In this document: piece by piece, positions 29,701 to 41,824 of the stretch
Layout: the number at the start of each line of letters is the position of its first letter
Numbering within the stretch: position 1 is the stretch's first letter
From: Coccinella septempunctata
Lineage: Eukaryota > Arthropoda > Insecta > Coleoptera > Coccinellidae
DNA length: 64,000 nt
Direction: 5' to 3'
Assembly (NCBI RefSeq): GCF_907165205.1
Contig: NC_058198.1
Coordinates: forward strand, 4,751,001-4,815,000
The notes under the pieces: model-generated
Database searches by the model: none
The model's input: only the letters and a program-made list of their open reading frames with translations
What the model was told of the DNA's origin: nothing
Translations under genes and position numbers: made by a program

Positions 29701-32700
29701 CGCTTTATACATCATTAATGACTACTGTAGCCTTATTCGATTGAGCTCAATCCGCAAAAATTCGTGAGAAATGCCACCATCTCTCCGTGAGCTAATTTGC
29801 CTCTGGAAAAAATTCCCGAAACTAAAATACGTGTCTAAAATTTTGAACAGCTTCAAGCTTTTTTTTTGGTGACTTATTATTCCGTTTATGACTCTATGAA
29901 TCGCTTACTGACGAGTTATAATTACCGGCTTGTGTTTGCCAAATCCTTTCTTGTGTGTCGCCAAGATTTTTCAACCAGACCTAAATTGCTATATATTCAT
30001 TGATTTATTTATTTGTACATTGGAATAAAGTAGATTAAATAATAAATAAGACCACGATTATTATTCACAGGTAAATTTATCTATTGAAATTGAGGCATCA
30101 GTATAGCGAGATGTAAAAAAATAAAAAAAAATCAATAACGAAGAAGAGTGAATTTTCCACAAGATCAAGGTCGGATGCGTTTTGTGCGGATAAGAAACCA
30201 AAGGTAATAACAGTGGAACGATCGTCAGGGAATGAATGCCTTTGCGTGATAGACGATGTATTCGTGTTGGCATATTAATCGGCAAAGACAATAAATCTGG
30301 CCCCTCATTATTGAACGTGTCGTTTTAATTGAAATCTCATGTTTTCTTGGGTAAAGCGGCAACAACCGACTCCCTATATTTCTTCCACACGCCCTCTTAA
30401 AGTCACCGTATAGTGGCGCCGTTCTCACTGTTTTTTAAAGCTTGTCACAACAAAACATTCCTACTGCGGCCGGTGTATTCGTTAAACGATATTTATATGG
30501 AACACGACTTCGTGTTCTTCTGTTGAGAGGAACGGTAGCCGTTGGTTGTCCACTATCTCCGACTTGTCCAAAATGAGATCTTTCCACTTTCATTAATGGC
30601 AGAGGAATCAGGTGGAACGATTGAATGATGTCACCAAGGCTCACTTTAACGCTTATGCTGGCGTTTGAGGGAAACGCCACAAAAATAAAATCGCATTTAG
30701 CTCACCATGAAGATCGAGATTCCAAACGGCACAGTAAGTTGAGCAGGAAAAAAAAAATGAAGAAGCTTTAGTCAGCATACAAAAGAAGCCATCAACCTTT
30801 GAAGATACAATTATTTCAAATTTACTCAAATTTTACCTTTAAAGGATCACTTCATAATCAACCATATAGAAGTAGATTTTAATGGAATTGTATAAAAATA
30901 ACTTGAAATAAAGGAAATTCAACGATAAAAGGAGTAAATTAAACAAAAACTAAGGCCATGCTGTCAAAATTTCACGAACTGTATTTTATCGTCATATCTC
31001 TTAATTTTAAATTTTTCAACCCCTCTAACTCATTTCATTGAATTCACAAGATGGAAAATCTTTGGCAACACGAAAAAGCTGTTACTTCTTGTTGGTTATT
31101 TCCAATGAAAAAATTCGAGTACCTTCACAAAAAGTCACTCAATTTATGCGATGTATTCCGATTCCTGAATGTCCAGGACTCCTGCACATTCGAGAGGAAG
31201 GATCCTGCTGTGCGATCTCATCGAATGCAGGAAAACGATCCGATATCTAGAGTGCTAAAACCTAGACATCAATTTATATGCATTAGACCTTTGGTTCGGC
31301 AGATCATCCCTGTTGCTCTCTGCCGATATCGGTAGTCGGTTCAATGATCATATTGTCGAACTCCGGCCTTTTCTATCTTGTGAAAATGTTATTTACTGAA
31401 AATAATGCCTCCATTGGAATCCTTTTACGGCAGACCTTTCTTTTTTATACATTTTCCGCTATAGTTCAAATATAGAAATGGATGAACTGTATTATTTTCT
31501 CCCCCGAATGGGAAGGGGGGTTCAATTCTGGATTTATCGTAAAATTTTATTTCGAGCGGAATAAGTTAGGAAGCTTACACACTGCCGGAATAGTTATTTC
31601 GATTAAGGGAAGCCTAGGAAGCCAAGGTTATACCTACATGACAGGACAAACGCAACACTAGGAAAAGATGGAGTTTTTTTGAACAGATCGAACAAAAGGG
31701 TCAACTTTCGAAAGGGTTTCAAGTTAAGGTCAAATGATAATGAATATACTTTTATGTGAAACATAAAAATAACAAAAGAAATAAGACATAAGAAAAAATG
31801 TTAATGGAGAAGGCGATAAATTAAAAAGATTTCGATCGTATTTCTTCTTCGCTCTAATCATTGTTCGTATTCATACGCAAATGATCCAGCTGCTGCACAT
31901 AATGGTACATACATCCAGCCCTTGCTGTCGCGGGGCGCGTTCCTATCAGTAATTTCCGTCATAAAAATATCAATGGATGTCGGAACGGCGAAAAAATTAT
32001 CGCGAACGGAGGGAAAGGCACTTGCGAACAACTGTTTCTATAATTCCTTTAAAATAATTTTTGAGGGCCGTATTTTAAGAGGGGTGTCTCGGTGTAAATG
32101 TAAGAGGCTAATGTCTTTACGGACTGTGAAGGGTGCAATCAAAATTTGCAAGTCTGATTTTTTTTTCGGCAGGGGCTCGCCGGATCCGATTATTCTTTAA
32201 AACACTGGAGATCTCCTCAACCCCTCGTTCTACTCAGTTAATGTCACGGGAAAAGTCATTGAGTCAAAAGTATTTACATTAATTCGGGACTGTCGCAACA
32301 GCTTGTAATAAGAATTTATATTTTTCTGCCCTCGAAACGAATTTTTACTCCCATTTTAATTAAAAGAGTATTTGTCTTGAACGAATTATTAATGGTACTT
32401 TTCACGTTAGCGAGGAGGGGTGTGTTTTCTTCGTCCTGCTTTCCCACTGTAAACATGAAGTGTCCATATCCGCAATGAAAAATTATTGGCTGCTTATTTA
32501 CGGATTCCGCGGCATTATTTCTCCCTCCCTGGGGCCGATTTTTAGCATACTAGGTTCATTTGTAAGGTTTTCTTTTGACAGTTCCTCTAGTATCATACGT
32601 GTGCTGAATATGATGAGGTGCATTCGGGCAGGCATCATTTCGTCTTAAGCTTATTCCATAATGCAATATTATACGATATAGATTGGTTATCTTGAAAAGA

Positions 32701-32731
32701 TATGCGGTCAGATATTCATGTCCCCTCTGAG

Positions 32732-32972
32732 ATATGGGGTGTCCAAAATGTGAAATTAAAAGGCCTAGAGATTTTTAGTCAAAATTTTTGATTTTTTCAT
32801 AGTCATCTCCCGACGTTTTTACGATTAGCAAAATATCACACGAATATTTGAAAATGCCTTCGTCTTTTCTACTCTTCCATGCCATTTGTCTTGCAAACGG
32901 TTTGGTTTGGGGCAGCAGAAGACTATGAATACCTTTTAAGAGAAATTTTTCCATTTTTGACACCTCCTGTAT
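32732..32972. mobile_element. Decayed MITE-like element related to the one at 13.4 kb
   Basis: The left end ATATGGGGTGTCCAAAATG and the right end (reverse complement ATACAGGAGGTGTCAAAAATG, shown as two overlapping halves ATACAGGAGGTGTC and GTGTCAAAAATG) share the GGTGTC core and flanking bases. The length (about 241 bp) and terminal motif match the element at 13,424-13,660. The ends have diverged by substitutions and small indels. The interior has no coding capacity. Confidence 0.5.
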
Positions 32973-35628
32973 TCAAAGAGTTTGGTCCATTGAAAACTAC
33001 ATAGCATGCCAGCTGATTAGGTTTTTATTTAATTCATGAAGTTCTTCGTTCAACTAAAGTCAATAATTAATACTAAAAATTCATCAATGAAATCACAATA
33101 TCCCTGAATATGGATTTTCTTGATTCTCAACGATGTTACTGACTGAACCGAAAAAATCTTTTTTTAGTACCGACGAGATCGATGAGCATTTTCATTGGGA
33201 AATACAAAAACCGATTCAATAAGGAAATATTTTTAATTTTCCATCACTTTAGGGGTGAAAGAGAACAAATCGTTTTCATTATTAATGAGAACATCTTCTA
33301 ATGAAAATACACCAATCTCTCCACTTCCGCGTCGGATTTAAATTCAAATGAATTCATTCGGTGGTTTCGGTTACTCAGGAAACTAAATAAAAAATCACGG
33401 GGCGAGGTGCTACCCGTATCGCTACTCTTTGGCGGCTGCCTTTTTTATAAGGGTTTTAAAGGAGCGGGTCTAAGATATTCATGAGAGGAATCCGAAAGAG
33501 GAGAACATCACTTTGATTTTTACCCCCGAATATAATATGAATATGATAACGTCGAAACGGGGTTGGACTAATCAAAATGCATAGCTTATGCTTTTGGCGT
33601 TCCTGCTAAAAGCAAATAAGAAGAAATTAATGTGAAACTTCCTGTCTCCGATAATATATTCGATCGCAGTCGTAAGTTTTCTGGAAATTTGAATTTTTAT
33701 CTTTTCGCGGATATCGGGCCATTTCATATTCACATTTTTCTCGCTCATCTTGCCGCTGCTTCGAATTCGTCGGAAAAATTTCAACAATCATGAGGGAAGC
33801 TACGGTCATATATTTCTATCTCATAACATTAACTTTCAATTCTTCAATTCTATGTTTTCATAATCAATTGAAAATTGCACTCGCTTGCTAATGCAAAAGT
33901 CGGAAAAAGATGCCCCAAAACTAATATTGCCCTATAAATATCCCATTTCAAAACAAGGCTCGCATAAGTGCGAAATCCAAAAGGCAATGTAAGAAATTCT
34001 TTGTGGAATACGAGATGTAGTACACAAGTGTTCTGTTAAATAAACATTATCTCGACCAGCTAGCTATATTCTTCTTGAGCTCTTCCGCGAACACGGAGTT
34101 AGAACAGGTGCTTCGGTGTCCAATATTTGATGTTGGTAAATAAACGGTTCTTCTCTGGTTGAACGTCGACATCTTCGTATCTTTCTTGTCATCTCAGGCA
34201 GCCTCCGAGGTTGTCTCAAGGTAAAGACGATGTTGCCATGAATGGCCGAATGTTGAAAATTTCATTCTTTCCCTGTACGCATCGTTGAACTTCGATAATA
34301 AAAGATTTGACAGGTTAGGTAATCCAGAATACAGATTTTCGACGGAAAGAATGCTTAATTATAATTGATATCAATCCATAGGCAAAGTGCTTAGAATTAC
34401 GAATTGCAGCATATAAAATTTTAATTTTTCATCGGCTAATAGATATCAGGACCAAAAATTAGATCGGCTATTTTTTTTTTCTTAATAGCAGTTGTTCAAG
34501 AGGTTGGTTCACAGGAACTTCTTAAGACATACCTCCTGATTGCTTAAATACCAGCTTGCCTCTATAAGAAAGCTCTAATACTGATGATGTGAGCGATATT
34601 GCGTTTTCGAGTAGATGATACTTTACTTTTGTGGCAACTACTTTTGCTCGTGTATTTCTTCAAAATTGCGTATTCGAATAATTTTATCAAAATTTCATAA
34701 CATTGTTTTTTCAGTGGCGAATTGAGTGCGATATACAGGATTTTTTTCAGTGCATAATCCTTAGACTAGATCACAATTAATGATATCAAATGAATTTTTC
34801 TGACAGTATTGTTGACATCGTATTTAGTTTCACTCAATATATCCTTGATATACGTATAACATTCATATTCTACTGACTAGATGTTTATCTAACAGAATAT
34901 TATAAATATTTGCGGCTTTCCGTAGTTTATTATGCATTTGCGCCACGTGTCGCCTTGTTTCTCCATAACAATAAACTAATGAGATAATGAGAGTGCATTC
35001 TTATATTCGAATATTCCTCCGATCATTTTTGCTCCGAAATTAGCTAGTTTGGCAACGTTGGCCGTTAATTTCTCAAACTCTCAAGATAGGTTCAACCTGA
35101 AGTCGTGCCTCGAATTTGTCTTTCGCATGGTCGTAACAGATCACGATCTTATTTTCATGAAAAGGAGGGAATTCATGTGGGAATTTGATTCGCGTCGTTT
35201 TTTCTCGAATTGCCTTGATAATTTCGTTTAGAAATGCTATTTAGGGAATAAAAACATAAATTTGGGAACGATGAATTATAATGAGATGTATTGCTCGTTT
35301 CGAGAACACGGTGCTTACTCAACGAGGACAACGTGTCTTTGATGAGCCGACTCTCTATTCATGAGAAAACGGAGATTGAGGAACTCGGGATGGATCAATC
35401 TAAAGACTATAAAGTTCTTACAAATCTGAGATCTTCGATTTTGCTGCTGAGGTCATTGTAGTCACTATCACAGTACGGGCATGGCTTGAAACTCGAGAGA
35501 ATACGTGTCAACACCCTCATTAGTCTGTAGTGAAACGATACATATTAATGTATTTTTTATATGATTTTGTAAATTGGGACAGGAGCGTATGTTTATTATA
35601 AGGATAAAAATTGAAAATTACTTTTTTT

Positions 35629-36760
35629 ATAGTCATGATTTTATGATTAGGGCAGTGATGGTGATAAATATGTATATACTATGATAGCGACAACGATTCA
35701 TGGAGAGGTCATTAGTTTTATTGCTTCTTGCAAATCAATAGTCATGATTTTATGATTGGGACAATGGAAGTGATAAGACTATGATGGGGACAACGATTCA
35801 TGGAGAGATCATCTGTTTTATTGCATTTTACAAATCAATGCTCATGATATTATGATAAGGACAGTGATAGTGATAAAGACTATGATGTGGACAACGATTC
35901 ATGGAGAGATCATCAGTTTTATCACATGTTACAAATCAATGCTCATGATATTATGATAAGGACAGTGATAGTGATAAAGACTATGATGGGGACAACGATT
36001 CATGGAGAGATCATCAGTTTTATTGCATTTTACAAATCAATGCTCATGATATTATGATAAGGACAGTGATAGTGATAAAGACTAGGATGTGGACAACGAT
36101 TCATGGAGAGATCATCAGTTTTATTACATGTTACAAATCAATGCTCATGATATTATGATAAGGACAGTGATAGTGATAAAGACTGTGATGGGGACAACGA
36201 TTCATGGAGAGATCATCAGTTTTATTGCATGTTACAAATCAATGCTAATGATATTATGATAAGGACAGTGATAGTGATAAAGACTATGATGGGGACAACG
36301 ATTCATGGAGAGATCATCAGTTTTATTGCATTTTACAAATCAATGCTCATGATATTATGATAAGGACAGTGATAGTGATAAAGACTAGGATGTGGACAAC
36401 GATTCATGGAGAGATCATCAGTTTTATTACATGTTACAAATCAATGCTCATGATATTATGATAAGGACAGTGATAGTGATAAAGACTGTGATGGGGACAA
36501 CGATTCATGGAGAGATCATCAGTTTTATTGCATGTTACAAATCAATGCTCATTATATTATGATAAGGACAGTGACAGTGATAAAGACTATGATGGGGATA
36601 TCATTAGTTTTATTGCTTCTTGCGAATCAATAGTCATGATTTTATGATAAGGTCAGTGGAAGTGATAAAGACTATAATGGTGATCACGATTCATGGAGAA
36701 ACTATTAGTTTTGTTGCCCCTAGCAAATAAAAAGTGATGATGATGATAGTGATTAGTTTT
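35629..36760 (+). repeat. Tandem array of about eleven 101-bp units
   Basis: The phrase GCTCATGATATTATGATAAG recurs at 35,840, 35,941, 36,042, 36,143, 36,244 (one base changed), 36,345, 36,446 and 36,547, exactly 101 bp apart. More diverged units begin near 35,629 and 35,740, and a shortened, decaying tail follows 36,640. Within each unit GATAGTGATAAAGACTATGA and CATGGAGAGATCATCAG are constant, while a few positions (GATGGGGAC or GATGTGGAC; TTGCATTTT, TTACATGTT or TTGCATGTT) define subtypes. These cycle in threes, so units at 35,941-36,243 and 36,244-36,546 form a duplicated 303-bp trimer. The array lies in an intron and is not coding. Confidence 0.95.
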
Positions 36761-37869
36761 GTTGCCTCTTACAGGTTAAGTAAAACGAATGATGGGTGTG
36801 GTAGCTGATGCTCTTGGTGATCGGAATCGGAAATGCAGTAGTTTGGAAAATGCGAAATATCGCGCCAATCGAATCCCCCTTCAGTTGTTTTTGTCCTGCG
36901 AAAAAATTTCGAGAATTTTTTTACTACTCAACCATCAAATCTTTATCGATCATGGAGCTGCCGAGTATTTGGATTCTCTAATCTCAATAATTGACTTGTT
37001 TGCTCGGCTGAAACCGCGGGCTGACACAGCTGAATTTGTCGTGTTATTGACTCGAGGATAATATGAGAAATGGCTGATCGTGGATAACGACAACAGTCGG
37101 AACAACCATAGAAAGACTGATTTCGCCCATAAAAGCCACAGGCAGGAGGCAACTATGACGGATAACAACGAGCAAGGTGTATCCCAACGCGGCAATTAGG
37201 AATATTAATCCATTAGACTAAGATTAAGTGGCAAAAGGCAAGAAGTCCAAGGGTTAACAAATTGAGTTAAGTTCCTGCGGAGCTCACATATGGGCGAAAT
37301 AATCTGGTGTGAATATGACGGACATGCTGGGAAGATTAGGAGACGCCCGCTGCGACAAGAAGCCGCTTCGGAATACGCGCGCTCGCGGGAGGAGGAATCG
37401 CTAGCTGCGGGGGTTTTACCCCCCTCGGGGTGGTATTCAATACTTCGGGCTCGAAGTGATTTCAATTAATATGACAATATTCAATTTTGTCCAGGGGGTC
37501 ATCCATTCGTTTCGAGTTATTCCTGTTTCTCGTATGCAGACGCGACCATAAGGCCATATTTCTTCGGGGCACTTCAACATGTTGCATAAGCCGATGTATA
37601 TTTGTAATTTGTACGGGGTTGGATTATCGCAGTCATACATCAACAAGTGTATTTTTCATGTCCTGTGTCTATTTGTACATACACGGTCACATTAACTAGT
37701 GACGATCATAGAAACGTTTTCTGGTTCATCGTGAAGTAAGTTTTCACCAAGTTTAACCATTCTTTGTCCATTATGATGATTTTCTGTTCAGTCTTATTTC
37801 GTTCTCGACAAGATCAAACGGTTCGACTTAATTGAAATCGAATTTTCATTGTGCCAAAAGGAGTTTCAT

Positions 37870-38420
37870 CTGATGAAGATACCAATAGAGCTCTTGGGAT
37901 GCTCCAAAGTGTGGTATCTACTGCTCTACGAAGACTATCTGCTGCAATGCCAGTAAAAGACCAATTTTAACTCTTTTCGTGAGAAGATAGACTCCCAGCA
38001 CTTGCAAAATGGCACAGGTACTTCAATGTCCCTAAAGAGTCAAGCACAGTCACTCACTGATGAGTTTAGATGTGGCCTTATCCTGATGGTCCACTTATAC
38101 GAAAAAGAAAAAAGCGCCGGTCTGTACAAGAAGACCATCCATTTCCAGGCATAACTATGGTATGGGTGCAGTTTTTATCTATGGGAGAACTAATTTATTA
38201 GAACGTTCACGAACTCTCTCAAAAATACTTTGATCAAGTTATCAACGGAGTATTCCTTAAATTTCACGGAGTTCTTGCCAAAATTTGGTTTTTCTGGGTT
38301 GCACTGCCACATTGATTCCACCAGGTGATTACTACTAGATAGAGCCAAGATATTACAAATGTGTAGCATCACCTCCAAGATCGCCGGATCTAAATCCAAT
38401 CGATCACTTTTGGGACCAAT
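37870..38420 (+). pseudogene. Tc1-like transposase remnant
   Basis: Plus-strand translation across frames gives RALGMLQSVVSTALRRLSAA near 37,886-37,945, which resembles a helix-turn-helix DNA-binding segment. FPGITMVW follows near 38,142-38,165, then SPDLNPIDHFWD at 38,381-38,416, the hallmark preceding the last catalytic acidic residue of Tc1/mariner transposases. Such enzymes cut and paste DNA transposons at TA sites. Frameshifts and stops break the frame repeatedly and the central catalytic region is poorly preserved, so this is dead. I could not identify intact terminal inverted repeats. Confidence 0.82.
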
Positions 38421-39886
38421 AAGAACAATCGATTTTTCGTGAAATCTTATACTTTTTCGAATATTGTATTTTCGTTACTTCGAATATATAATTTCTGTGG
38501 AATCTTATTAATCTGACCTGAAAAGATCTACATATACATATTTCAAAATTGAATTGGGTTTTTCTGAAGAGAAAACACAAATAAATTCAACTTTTGACAA
38601 GGAGTTATACTGAAATTAAATTTTCTTGTCATAAAAACCATTTACATATTGATATTCAGCAGCCATGTTTTTCAATTCACTCTCAACAAAAAAATATTTA
38701 GGCATTTCAGCAAAAGAGTAACTATCAATTCTTGATTAGATTCTTCAGATAACAACAGAATTGAGTTTTTTTAAACTACTAGCCAATTGAACATATTTTG
38801 TAGAAATTCACAGTAATTTTCCACTTTTCTACAGAAAATCTCTAAGTTCTTCTTTCAGGGAGCAAAGAACCATCAAAGTGCCCATTTTTCAGAATGAAAA
38901 TTTCGACACATATCATAACGATGAATGACACTACTTGACGGAATTTGATACTTCTACAGTAAAAAAAACCGAAGGAGGAGACTTTATAACTTTATTGACT
39001 GTATTTTATGCAAAATACGCATATAGTGTTCAATTGCAATCATTTCTTTCGTTTGTCAGTGTCCAGTAAAACTGAAATATTATGATACTTTTACTTTCCA
39101 TCAAATATTGCGCATTCGCCATTTTGCACACATCGCAGTAGCGTAAAGAATCTACAACAGGTATTCCTGATTGCTTATATTTTTTGGTATTGAATAAAAG
39201 TGGATACTTTTCTCCAGGATTTCACATTTCTAGGGTTTCACCAAGAATACATTCAAAAATGAAGAAGGTTTATTATCACCAGATGAGCTTTTGAAGGGTT
39301 AACTCGGGGATTCTACTAGTTTACCACTAGTTGAAAAATTTTTAATGCCAGACATAGTTGCAAGCTGCAAGAGTGGTCTTGATTTTCTTCATTGTCTAGA
39401 ATTGGTATAGTAGAACATCCCATCTGCTTGTAGCAATTTTTTTTTTTGCAATAATTATCCCATCTCTAGATCAAAACGGATTTGAAGAGAAGGCAATACC
39501 AACATGATGACAATTATTATCCCTCATCAATATCAGAATTGTCTCGTTGATGATTGTAAATGTGGACAACAAATATTCTCGTGTTTCGTGAGAGAGGCTA
39601 CCAAGAGGATATCAATGTTGTGATCATCCTCCTTGGTCAAATGGAAGACTGGCCTTCAAGGATACTGAATACATACTCCCTTGGGAGAGGGTGAATTATG
39701 GCGTTAAAGAAAAACTTGTATAGGTATAATATTGATATTTCTCGTCTATTCTTCTCTGAATTTGGGAGAATGGCAGTGTATTCAAATGAGTGTGAAATAA
39801 GTAAGGGCACTGCACGTGCCCATCGTTAGTTATCACGTGGCCGCCCTATTGTGGGTGATCAACAAGTGTGCGATAAAATAACTCAC

Positions 39887-40122
39887 CGATAGTAGGGAAA
39901 TGCCTGCGGCATGTGCAGGTCCATGGGGCCTGGGGGTGTATGGTGCGAGGCCCCATAGCCGTGGTGGTCTCCAGTCTGCATCATGGTGCCAGCGGCTGCT
40001 GCGGCGGCAGCGGCAGCAGCCGAGTGGTGCCCCAAGACAGCCGCCCAGGGCGAAGATGCAAAACCCCCGGGATGATCCAGCTCGAAAGCGGTGCACCTGT
40101 TCACAGTCACACTCGAGTGCAT
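39887..40122 (-). CDS. First coding exon of a probable developmental transcription factor
   Basis: On the minus strand the first in-frame ATG after an upstream stop is at 40,122, and the exon ends at 39,887 before the donor GTGAGT. It encodes 78 residues plus two bases. After MHSSVTVNRCTAFELDHPGG comes a run of ten alanines behind VLGHHS, then a His/Gly/Pro-rich stretch ending PGPMDLHMPQAFPYYR. Alanine runs and His-Pro-rich N-termini are typical of insect homeobox, bHLH and other regulatory proteins; no DNA-binding domain is in this exon. The two-base overhang fits the 33-bp micro-exon at 20,670-20,702, giving FPYYRYREEALCW. The start context is weak (T at -3), so translation could begin elsewhere. 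GC content is far above the surroundings. Confidence 0.82.
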
Positions 40123-40160
40123 ACAGCCTTTGGGCACTGCACTAACACTGCATGCCACTG

Positions 40161-40251
40161 TCACTTATTGTTGACGGCACTACTGACTACTGTTCGCACG
40201 TGTGAAGGCGAGCACGGACACTCGGCCATTGATCGCGCAACGGCTGAATGA
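40161..40251 (-). promoter_or_regulatory. Candidate transcription start and upstream open reading frame
   Basis: About 125 bases upstream of the presumed start codon, the minus strand has TCATTC (40,246-40,251), which matches the arthropod initiator consensus TCAKTY. Just downstream, an ATG at 40,229 opens a 22-codon upstream frame beginning MAECPCSPS and stopping at 40,161, before the main ATG at 40,122. The region up to about 40,450 is GC- and CpG-rich. No convincing TATA box is seen. This is inference from motifs only. Confidence 0.3.
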
Positions 40252-40509
40252 GAGGAAGAGTTGGCGAAGGCGGAGTTGTGGCGTCGCGTGCGTGGCCTAC
40301 CGTCACGTGACAAGCCAGGCGGCCCCTTTGCCCTTCCTTCGAAACCGACGTATCCCGCCTTTTGGACTCCCACCCGGACGCCACCGGAGTATTATCACCT
40401 GAGCGACGCACGGCGTCAATCCACCTACCTACCGGGCCCGATCGAAAAATATAATTGCCGCCGCTAGATCGGAATATTGTCGTGCTATCGACGACCCTGG
40501 ACGATAAAC

Positions 40510-41730
40510 TGTGGCCATTTAGAATTGGCCGCCTTTCGAAAAAAAATTGTTCTGTAGATGTGCATAGTTCTACTTTTCTGGTAGATTCACCTTTTCGATC
40601 GAGTTCGGGTCTGCAGCCCTCGCAGTTACACTTTTTAGAATAGGCCGCCTTTCGACAAAAAAATTGTTCTCTAGATGTGCATAGTTCTACTTTTCTGGTA
40701 GATTCACCTTTTCGATCGGGTTCGGGTCTGCGGCCCTCGCGGTTCCACTTTTTAGAATTGGCCGCCTTTCGAAAAAAAAAATTTGTTCTCTAGATGTGCA
40801 TAGTTCTACCTTTTTGGTAGATTCACCGTTTGGATTGCTCCACCTTCAGGTATTAATTCGTCTTTCTATCGGGTTTGGGTCTGCGGCCCACCTTTGAGAA
40901 TTGGCTGCCTTTCGAAAAGAATTTGTTCTCTAAATGTGCATAGTTTTACCTTTCTAGTAGATTCCCCTTTTCGATCGGTTTCGAGTCCGCGGCCCTCGCG
41001 GTTTCACTTTTTAGAATTGGCCGCCTTTCGAAAAAAAATTTGTTCACTAGATGTGCATAGTTCTACCTTTCTGGTAGATTCACCTTTTCGATCGGGTTCG
41101 GGTCTGCGGCCCTCGCATTTCCACTTTTTAGAATTGGCCGTCTTTCGAAAAAAAAAATTGTTCTCTAGATGTGCATAGTTCTACCTTTCTGGTAGATTCC
41201 CCTTTTCGATCGGTTTCGAGTCTGCGGCCCTCGCGGTTTCACTTTTTAGAATTGGCCGCCTTTCGAAAAAAAATTGGTTCTCTAGATGTGCATAGTTCTA
41301 CCTTTCTGGTAGATTCCCCTTTTCGATCGGTTTCGAGTCTGCGGCCCTCGCGGTTTCACTTTTTAGAATTGGCCGCCTTTCGAAAAAAAATTTGTTCACT
41401 AGATGTGCATAGTTCTACCTTTTTGGTAGATTCACCGTTTGGATTGCTCCACCTTCAGGGAATAATTCGTTTTTCGATCGGGTTTAGGTCTGCGGCCCTC
41501 GCGGTTTCTCTTTTGAGAATTGGCTGCCTTTCGAAAAACATTTGTTCTCTAAATGTGCATAGTTCTACCTTTCTGGTAGATTAACCTTTTGGATTGCTCC
41601 ACCTTTAGGGATTAATTAGTTTTTTGATAGTGTTCGGGTTTGAGCCCCTCGCGGTTTCACTTTCTAAAATTGGCTGCCTTTTGAAAGAAATTTGTTCTCT
41701 AGATTTGCATAGTTCTTCAATTTTGATAAC
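40510..41730 (+). repeat. Tandem array of about 10 units of roughly 113-150 bp
   Basis: The phrase GGCCGCCTTTCGAAAAAAA recurs near 40,528, 40,647, 40,760, 40,906, 41,021, 41,138, 41,259, 41,376, 41,523 and 41,672 with small changes. Each unit continues with GATGTGCATAGTTCTAC, TGGTAGATTCACCTTTTCG, then a GGTCTGCGGCCCTCGCGG block. Most units are about 113-121 bp. Some are longer by an extra segment (GGATTGCTCCACCTTCAGG). The frame stays open over several units (for example 41,171-41,584), but this reflects repetition rather than a gene. The array begins within about 60 bp of the GC-rich promoter region of the minus-strand gene. Confidence 0.93.
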
Positions 41731-41824
41731 AATGTCTTGTTATGTTTTCTTTCATTTCATCATCTTCGTTTGTGCATCAGAAAATGTAGCTTATCCACTA
41801 TTAATAATTAACTACTGTAATTAA

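Larger units (their letters stand above)
20703..39886 (-). other. First visible intron (about 19.2 kb) of transcription-factor-like gene
   Basis: Runs from the donor GTGAGT (39,881-39,886) to the acceptor at 20,703. It holds a decayed inverted-repeat element (32.7 kb), a 101-bp tandem array (35.6-36.8 kb) and a Tc1-like remnant (37.9-38.4 kb). Slightly GC-richer patches at 22,930-23,330, 24,440-24,850 and 37,060-37,450 stand out by composition only. Remaining open frames are short and unrecognisable. Large first introns often hold enhancers in developmental regulators, but nothing here proves that. Confidence 0.6.

Noticed and set aside
39900..40251. Plus-strand frames of 81 and 112 codons over the first exon of the transcription-factor-like gene
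   Set aside because: They are antisense shadows of the minus-strand exon with its alanine run.
40894..41584. Plus-strand frames of 94 and 137 codons repeating HSSTFLVDSPF
   Set aside because: Produced by the tandem array, with no domain and frequent frame changes between units.
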